NCBI GenBank assembly: GCA_003521815.1
Contig: DPHE01000025.1
Location: 1-10,992, forward strand
Reading direction: 5' to 3'
DNA length: 10,992 bases
From: Colwellia sp.
GTDB taxonomy: Bacteria > Pseudomonadota > Gammaproteobacteria > Enterobacterales > Alteromonadaceae
In this document: piece by piece, positions 6,857 to 10,992 of the stretch
Layout: the number at the start of each line of letters is the position of its first letter
Numbering within the stretch: the stretch's first letter is position 1
Made by a program: the position numbers and the translations under genes
Notes under the pieces: model-generated
Databases searched by the model: none
Told to the model about the DNA's origin: nothing
Seen by the model: only the letters and a program-made list of their open reading frames with translations

Positions 6857-6886
6857 CGGATTTTATCTAATCATCGAGAACTAGTT

Positions 6887-7246
6887 ATGATTATTATCCG
6901 CCCTATTAAAGCGACTGATTATAACGATTTACATCGTATTGCCATTGATTCCGGTTATGGCTTTACTTCATTACCTGTCAATGAAGATATCTTAAAAAAA
7001 CGAATTGACCACTCGGAAGAGTCTTTTCGTTTACAGGTAAGTGTTCCCGGTAATCAAGGCTACTTATTTGTCATGGAAGACAGCCAAACTGGCCAAATAG
7101 TTGGCACTACGGGTATAGAAGCTGCTGTTGGTTTAGATAATGTCTTTTATCATTATCACTTAGGTAAAGTGGTACATAATTCACGTGAACTTAATATTCA
7201 CAATACCGTTGAAACGCTTGCGTTATGTAATGATCAGCATGGTTAA
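6887..7246 (+). pseudogene. astA: Truncated arginine N-succinyltransferase (N-terminal third of AstA)
   Basis: AstA transfers succinyl from succinyl-CoA to arginine, the first step of the AST arginine degradation pathway. Only 119 residues remain of about 340. The piece aligns with the start of the family: IIIRPIKATD (residues 2-11), GFTSLPVNE (25-33), GYLFVMEDSQTGQIVGTTGIE (58-78, taken in two parts), AAVGL (79-83), GKVVHNSRELNIHN (93-106) and LALCNDQHG at the very end. In full-length AstA the chain continues from this ND..G with SSELCTLFL and more than 200 further residues. After the TAA at 7244-7246 I find none of these in any frame through 7434. ATG 6887 matches the family N-terminus and has a weak GAG-type ribosome binding site 8 bases upstream; the earlier in-frame ATG at 6845 falls inside the inverted repeat. 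The reading frame itself is intact, so the remnant may be recent or still translated, but it lacks most of the enzyme. Confidence 0.85.
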
Positions 7247-7434
7247 CTCCCCCTCATTTTTCCACTTGATTAACCCAACACAATAATTGTACAGTAACTA
7301 CTATAATCTGTTTATCACACTCAATAGGTATTCATAAAATTATTATGGCTATATTCATATTATTAAATATTTAACTTAGCGCATGCAATAACCTTGCGTA
7401 TTATAAGCGCAGCCAACACAACGAGTTAATTAGT
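7247..7434 (+). other. Unassigned segment after the astA remnant
   Basis: 188 AT-rich bases in which no frame resembles the missing part of AstA, nor AstD. A TATAAT at 7302-7307 lacks a properly spaced -35. A possible hairpin, ATGCAA (7383-7388) with TTGCGT (7394-7399; one G-U pair), overlaps -10-like sequence TATTAT/TATAAG (7399-7407) that could drive the small ORF and speD. Promoter assignment is weak. Confidence 0.35.
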
Positions 7435-7557
7435 ATGAAACCGAAAGTACAATGGATCAACGATGAGTTACTTCTAAAGACGTCAGAGAGTATTCTTTGT
7501 CTTACACAATTAAAATTATTGATGACATCTCAATCATCGTTGAATAGCGAACTATGA
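7435..7557 (+). CDS. Small ORF overlapping the speD start (40 residues, unknown)
   Basis: An ATG-started ORF of 40 codons that begins MKPKVQWINDELLLK and ends in ATGA, so its TGA stop (7555-7557) overlaps the speD ATG (7554). I do not recognise the protein; it has no signal peptide, membrane segment or known motif. Its own ribosome binding site is weak (ACGAG about 9 bases upstream). speD has no visible Shine-Dalgarno of its own, which makes translational coupling through this ORF plausible. A second frame, open from 7467 to a TAG at 7545-7547, also reads like protein (its end is YTIKIIDDISIIVE), so a frameshifted remnant of a slightly different gene is an alternative. The existence of a real product is uncertain. 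Confidence 0.35.
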   Translation: MKPKVQWINDELLLKTSESILCLTQLKLLMTSQSSLNSEL

Positions 7558-8312
7558 ACGAAATTACTTTATTTGGCTTTAATAATTTAACTAAGAGCTT
7601 AAGCCTCTCTTTATATAAATTGCATTACCTCACCAGCCAACCCGATAGTTACAACCTGTTCATTAAAGAACGCTACAACGCTGACAAGTTAAATATTGTA
7701 CTAACTGAAATATGCCATGCTATTGGTGGTACGGTATTGAATATTGCCAAACAAGATTACCAGCCTCAAGGTGCAAGTGTTACCTTAATGATATCCGAAG
7801 AGTCACAAAATGAACCGTTGTCGACGATTGCTTCTGAATCTCTTATTGCTCATTTAGATAAAAGTCATTTGTGTATACACACTTACCCTGAAGAATCGCC
7901 ACAAGACGGCATAGCAATTTTCAGAGCTGATATTGAACTATCGACCTGCGGTATTATTTTACCTCTAAAAGTCCTTAATCAGGTTGTTGAGGCCTTTGAT
8001 GCTGATGTTATTGATATTGATTATCGTATTCGGGGCATGACTCGTGACAGGCAAGGTAAAAAATTATTTACGATTGATGAAGTAAATAACATCAGTGACT
8101 TTTTTTCTGCTGAAATGAAAAATAGTTATAATATTAGTGAGCATAATTTTCGCGCACAAAACTTATTTCATGCCAAACTAAGTAGAAAGAATATAACGTT
8201 AGAGGAACATATTTTTGACGAAAGTACAGAAAGCTTACCGAAAGATGAACAATGTTCAATAAGCGCGAAGCTCACAAGAGAAATACAACAACTGTTTACG
8301 AATAGAAATTAA
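7554..8312 (+). CDS. speD: S-adenosylmethionine decarboxylase proenzyme SpeD (E. coli type)
   Basis: SpeD decarboxylates S-adenosylmethionine to the aminopropyl donor used by spermidine synthase. It is made as a proenzyme that cleaves itself to create a pyruvoyl cofactor. The protein has 252 residues (E. coli 264) and is of the large class 1A-type bacterial form. The N-terminus LFGFNNLTKSLSLSLY (residues 6-21), YNADKL, NIAKQDYQPQGASVT (63-77), and the processing site AHLDKSHLCIHTYPE (99-113) are all conserved; cleavage is expected between Lys103 and Ser104, with Ser104 becoming the pyruvoyl group. RADIELSTCG places the catalytic Cys at 132. No speE follows. The start overlaps the preceding small ORF (ATGA) and lacks a clear ribosome binding site. 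It runs convergently into prkB with a 33-base gap and no obvious terminator. The arginine gene argD upstream fits a polyamine/arginine neighbourhood. Confidence 0.95.
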   Translation: MNEITLFGFNNLTKSLSLSLYKLHYLTSQPDSYNLFIKERYNADKLNIVLTEICHAIGGTVLNIAKQDYQPQGASVTLMISEESQNEPLSTIASESLIAHLDKSHLCIHTYPEESPQDGIAIFRADIELSTCGIILPLKVLNQVVEAFDADVIDIDYRIRGMTRDRQGKKLFTIDEVNNISDFFSAEMKNSYNISEHNFRAQNLFHAKLSRKNITLEEHIFDESTESLPKDEQCSISAKLTREIQQLFTNRN

Positions 8313-8345
8313 CGAGACATACCCGCATCAATTGTAATAATGAAT

Positions 8346-9245
8346 TTACAAAGCACTCATCCAATCAAGCTGCTTATTTGCCTGTGTTTTACGCTCAATT
8401 AAATCCCGAATAAGTGGTGTTAGGATTAACTCCATAGCAAAACCCATCTTACCACCAGGAACCACTAATGTACTGACTCGAGACATAAACGAACCATCAA
8501 TCATACGTAAATAATACTGAAAGTCGACATTCTTTACTTCGCGAAAACGGATGACAACAAAACTTTCATCCAAACTGGGTATCGCTTTTGCGCTAAAAGG
8601 GTTCGACGTATCAACCGTTGGAACCCGCTGAAAATTGATATGGGTGCGAGAAAATTGTGGTGTAATAAAGGAAATATAATCCTCCATACTTCGCACAATG
8701 CCGGCAGTCACGGCTTCACGGGTATGACCACGTTTTTTAGTATCCCGAATTATTTTTTGGATCCACTCCAAGTTAACTATCGGAACCATCCCAATAAGTA
8801 AATCAACATGCTTAGCGACATCATTGTCTGTTGTTACTACTCCCCCATGTAACCCTTCATAATACAGAAGATCAGTGCCTTCACCTAATTCTTCCCACGG
8901 GGTAAAGGTACCAGGCATTTGGTTGTAGGGCACAGCTTCATCAAAGGTATGCAGATAACGCCGCGTCATACCTTTTCCCGTTTCTCCGTAAGTTGTAAAT
9001 AATTTTTCTAACGCGTTAAAATCATTAGCTAAATCTCCAAAATAACTAATATTAGAACGGCTTTCTTTCGCTTTACGTTTTTCAAGATCCATTTCTGGAC
9101 GGGAAAATCGGTGAAAACTATCTCCTTCCACATTAACTGACCTTATCCCTAAGGTTCTAAATATATGCTCAAATGCTGCGGTAGTTGTTGAGGTACCAGC
9201 ACCAGATGAACCTGTAATGGCAATAATAGGATTACTTGAAGACAT
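8346..9245 (-). CDS. prkB: Phosphoribulokinase-like protein PrkB
   Basis: A homologue of E. coli PrkB, a member of the phosphoribulokinase/uridine kinase family found in non-autotrophs; its substrate is not established. It has 299 residues (E. coli 289). The P-loop is ITGSSGAGTST (residues 10-20), in which the usual Walker A lysine is replaced by Thr, as in the E. coli protein. EGDSFHRFSRPEMD (40-53), RRYLHTFDEAVP (95-106), PGTFTPW (111-117) and YYEGLHGGVV (128-137) match closely, as does THINFQRVPTVDTSNPF near residue 220. The start is ATG 9245, which aligns with the family; the open frame continues 25 codons further upstream without conserved sequence. No RuBisCO or Calvin-cycle gene is near. 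In E. coli prkB is close to yhfA and crp; neither is present here between argD and prkB. Convergent with speD. Confidence 0.94.
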   Translation of the reverse strand: MSSSNPIIAITGSSGAGTSTTTAAFEHIFRTLGIRSVNVEGDSFHRFSRPEMDLEKRKAKESRSNISYFGDLANDFNALEKLFTTYGETGKGMTRRYLHTFDEAVPYNQMPGTFTPWEELGEGTDLLYYEGLHGGVVTTDNDVAKHVDLLIGMVPIVNLEWIQKIIRDTKKRGHTREAVTAGIVRSMEDYISFITPQFSRTHINFQRVPTVDTSNPFSAKAIPSLDESFVVIRFREVKNVDFQYYLRMIDGSFMSRVSTLVVPGGKMGFAMELILTPLIRDLIERKTQANKQLDWMSAL

Positions 9246-9607
9246 ATTGGTAGAACTCAACTGGTAGGTTAAAATGTTAGCTATTTTATACGGGTAATTG
9301 TTAATAAGGTCAAGAGGCAAAGACTTAGGCTATATTTATGTTAGAGGTGTAGCAAACTCACAGCAGCCTATTTTTAATGAATACACATTTTAAACAGATG
9401 TCATTACAAATAAAGTAGCGTGACTATAGTAGCATCATGTTGACATCATTAGTAATCAACCTTGCTTATTCTAGCTATTTACTTAATAGTACAAGTGAAT
9501 AGTTAAGTAATATGATTAAGTGTGGCATTTCGATAACAAAGCTTGCTTATAAAATCACCCACAGATATCAAGCAGAGCAATAGTATTATTATTAAGTTAT
9601 CAAAAAC
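9246..9607. other. Intergenic region between prkB and the rplQ terminator
   Basis: About 360 AT-rich bases with no recognisable gene on either strand; the longest ATG ORFs are about 20 codons and look random. Perfect inverted repeats are GATGTCA/TGACATC (9397-9403, 9441-9447; 37-base loop) and TTACTTAA/TTAAGTAA (9479-9486, 9503-9510; 16-base loop). The second overlaps an alternative pairing, CTATTTACTT with AAGTGAATAG (9475-9484, 9493-9502; one G-U). The prkB promoter must lie here, but no hexamer pair on the minus strand is convincing. Confidence 0.4.
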
Positions 9608-9635
9608 AAAAAACCGAGCCTAGGCTCGGTTTTTT
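9608..9635 (-). terminator. Rho-independent terminator of the rpoA-rplQ operon
   Basis: A GC-rich stem, ACCGAGC (9613-9619) with GCTCGGT (9624-9630), has a CTAG tetraloop; CCGAGCCTAGGCTCGG is a 16-bp perfect palindrome. Read on the minus strand it is followed by six T, and it begins about 30 bases after the rplQ stop. T-tracts on both sides mean it can also act on the plus strand. Confidence 0.92.
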
Positions 9636-9659
9636 AATTCTTACAAAGTAAGCTAATGC

Positions 9660-10064
9660 TTAAGCTTCTGCTGATTCTTCAACTACTTCAGGAGCATCTT
9701 CTACTACTGGGCGGTCTACTAATTCAATATAAGCCATAGGCGCTTTATCACCAGTACGGAACCCACATTTTAAAATGCGAGTATAACCACCTGGACGTTC
9801 TTGGTAACGTACACCAAGTTCGTTAAATAAAAGACCTACTACTTCTTTATCTTGTGTACGAGCAAACGCTAAACGGCGATTTGCAACACTGTCGGTTTTA
9901 GCCAATGTAATCAATGGCTCTACAACCATACGTAGTTCTTTAGCTTTAGCTACAGTCGTTTTAATAACGCCGTGCTTAACTAAAGAGCTTGCCATATTGC
10001 GGAACATCGCTTTACGATGACTGCTATTACGGTTTAACTGGCGACCGCTTTGACGATGGCGCAT
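9660..10064 (-). CDS. rplQ: 50S ribosomal protein L17
   Basis: A structural protein of the large ribosomal subunit. The N-terminus MRHRQSGRQLNRNSSHRKAM is nearly identical to that of enterobacterial L17, followed by FRNMASSLVKHG, ELRMVVEPLITLAKTDSVANRRLAF (in two parts) and GGYTRILKCGFRTGDKAPMAYIELVDR (likewise). It has 134 residues against 127 in E. coli; the extra length is an acidic tail ending VVEESAEA. ATG 10064 has a strong ribosome binding site (AGAAGGA on the minus strand, at about 10078-10072). It follows rpoA by 46 bases as the last gene of the alpha operon, and ends just before a strong terminator. Confidence 0.98.
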   Translation of the reverse strand: MRHRQSGRQLNRNSSHRKAMFRNMASSLVKHGVIKTTVAKAKELRMVVEPLITLAKTDSVANRRLAFARTQDKEVVGLLFNELGVRYQERPGGYTRILKCGFRTGDKAPMAYIELVDRPVVEDAPEVVEESAEA

Positions 10065-10110
10065 AAGTTAATCCTTCTCTCAAACTATGAATAAAAAAAC
10101 GATGATCGAA

Positions 10111-10992
10111 CTAGTCGTTGTCAACGATGCTTTCAGGTGGCCAGTTTTCTAGGCGCATGCCCAGAGACAAACCACGAGACGCTAACACGTCTTTGATTTC
10201 CGTTAGAGACTTCTTACCTAAATTAGGCGTTTTAAGAAGCTCAACTTCAGCACGTTGTACTAAATCACCAATATATTGAATTGCTTCTGCTTTTAGGCAG
10301 TTTGCGCTACGGACAGTTAGTTCTAGATCATCTACAGGACGAAGTAAAATTGGGTCGAATAATGGTTTTTCTTCCACTTGTTCAACTTCTTTAATATCAC
10401 GAAGTTCTACAAACGCATCTAGCTGTTCAGCTAAAATTGTTGAAGCACGACGAATAGCCTCTTCCGGGTCCAATGTACCATTGGTTTCCATATCTAAAAT
10501 TAACTTATCTAAATCTGTACGTTGTTCAACACGTGCAGAGTCAACATCATAAGCAATTCTTACTACTGGGCTGAATGAGGCATCTACCAACAAACGACCA
10601 ATAGCACGATCTTCTTCTTCGGCATCACGGCGCGCTGAAGCAGGTACGTAACCACGACCCATTTCAATTTTAATGCGCATACTGATAGAACCTTCACCTG
10701 TTAAGGTGCAGATAACATGGTCTGGGTTTGCAATTGTTACATCGCCATCATGTTGTATATCAGCTGCCGTTACAGGGCCTTCACCAGACTTAGTTAAAGT
10801 TAGAACGGCTTCATTTTTGCCTTCTAATAAAACAGCAAGCCCTTTAAGGTTTAACAATATTTCGATGATGTCTTCTTGAACACCTTCTTTACTACTGTAC
10901 TCATGTAAAACACCATCAATTTCAACTTCAGTTACAGCACAACCTGGCATTGAAGATAAAAGAATACGGCGTAACGCATTACCTAAAGTGTG
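10111..10992 (-). CDS. rpoA: DNA-directed RNA polymerase subunit alpha (partial, N-terminus outside window)
   Basis: The alpha subunit forms the dimer on which RNA polymerase assembles, and its C-terminal domain contacts UP elements and activators. 293 residues are visible. The frame is open to the window edge and reads HTLGNALRRILLSSMPGC there, so about 36 N-terminal residues are missing compared with the 329-residue E. coli protein; the Met at 10950 is internal (Met51 in E. coli numbering), not a start. The N-terminal domain continues with EVEIDGVLHEYSSKEGVQED and RGYVPASARRDAEEEDR. The flexible linker (EQVEEKPLFDPILL) leads to the C-terminal domain with LTVRSANCLKAEAIQYIGDL, which includes the Arg equivalent to E. 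coli Arg265 that binds DNA, and LKTPNLGKKSLTEIKDVLAS. It is followed by rplQ in the same operon. Confidence 0.98.
   Translation of the reverse strand, partial: HTLGNALRRILLSSMPGCAVTEVEIDGVLHEYSSKEGVQEDIIEILLNLKGLAVLLEGKNEAVLTLTKSGEGPVTAADIQHDGDVTIANPDHVICTLTGEGSISMRIKIEMGRGYVPASARRDAEEEDRAIGRLLVDASFSPVVRIAYDVDSARVEQRTDLDKLILDMETNGTLDPEEAIRRASTILAEQLDAFVELRDIKEVEQVEEKPLFDPILLRPVDDLELTVRSANCLKAEAIQYIGDLVQRAEVELLKTPNLGKKSLTEIKDVLASRGLSLGMRLENWPPESIVDND

Noticed and set aside
6845..6886. Upstream ATG adding 14 residues to the AstA remnant
   Set aside because: It lies inside the perfect inverted repeat and the added residues do not fit the AstA N-terminus; ATG 6887 does.
7287..7307. TTGTAC...TATAAT as a speD promoter
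   Set aside because: The hexamers are only 9 bases apart, far short of the usual 16-18.
9246..9320. 25-codon N-terminal extension of PrkB
   Set aside because: The family begins at the ATG at 9245 just before the P-loop strand; the extension shows no conserved sequence.
10950..10992. Reading Met at 10950 as the rpoA start
   Set aside because: The frame stays open to the window edge and the upstream residues match RpoA positions 37-50, so the gene is simply cut by the edge.

Overview
The window comes from a low-GC, housekeeping-type chromosomal region of a gammaproteobacterium. The proteins look most like those of marine Alteromonadales, with a Colwellia-like relative as the best guess. The evidence is the family types (E. 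coli-type SpeD, PrkB and YcbX), the AT-rich intergenic DNA, and a gene order (pabA, argD, ..., prkB) that matches the enterobacterial pabA-argD-...-crp-yhfA-prkB neighbourhood as I remember it. No CRISPR array, tRNA, rRNA, insertion sequence or phage gene was seen.

Layout. Positions 1-296 hold no convincing gene and lead into a FadR-type GntR regulator (297-959, +). Convergent to it is a two-gene minus-strand unit: mpl (murein tripeptide recycling ligase, 3136-1748), then ubiX (flavin prenyltransferase, 1719-1072, TTG start). Divergent from mpl is a YcbX-type MOSC/[2Fe-2S] protein (3228-4376, +), followed by pabA (4588-5175, + , TTG start) and, after a 403-base AT-rich gap with a structured leader, argD (5579-6793, +). 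Behind argD comes a perfect 14-bp inverted repeat, then the first third of an arginine N-succinyltransferase gene (astA, 6887-7246) that stops abruptly. An unrecognised 40-residue ORF (7435-7557) then overlaps the start of speD (7554-8312) by four bases. On the minus strand are prkB (9245-8346), rplQ (10064-9660) with a strong terminator after it, and the 3' part of rpoA (running off the right edge).

How the genes relate. rpoA-rplQ is the distal end of the alpha ribosomal protein operon. argD serves arginine (and probably lysine) synthesis and could also take the AstC step of arginine catabolism, but the adjacent astA is broken and no astD follows, so this locus cannot encode a complete succinyltransferase pathway. 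speD feeds decarboxylated S-adenosylmethionine to spermidine synthesis, so arginine and polyamine functions lie side by side. pabA supplies ammonia for 4-aminobenzoate synthesis.

I did not find a convincing new multi-gene system. The points most worth a second look are the astA remnant and the probable deletion between argD and speD, the small ORF coupled to speD, the nested inverted repeats in the argD leader, and the long perfect inverted repeat between argD and astA.
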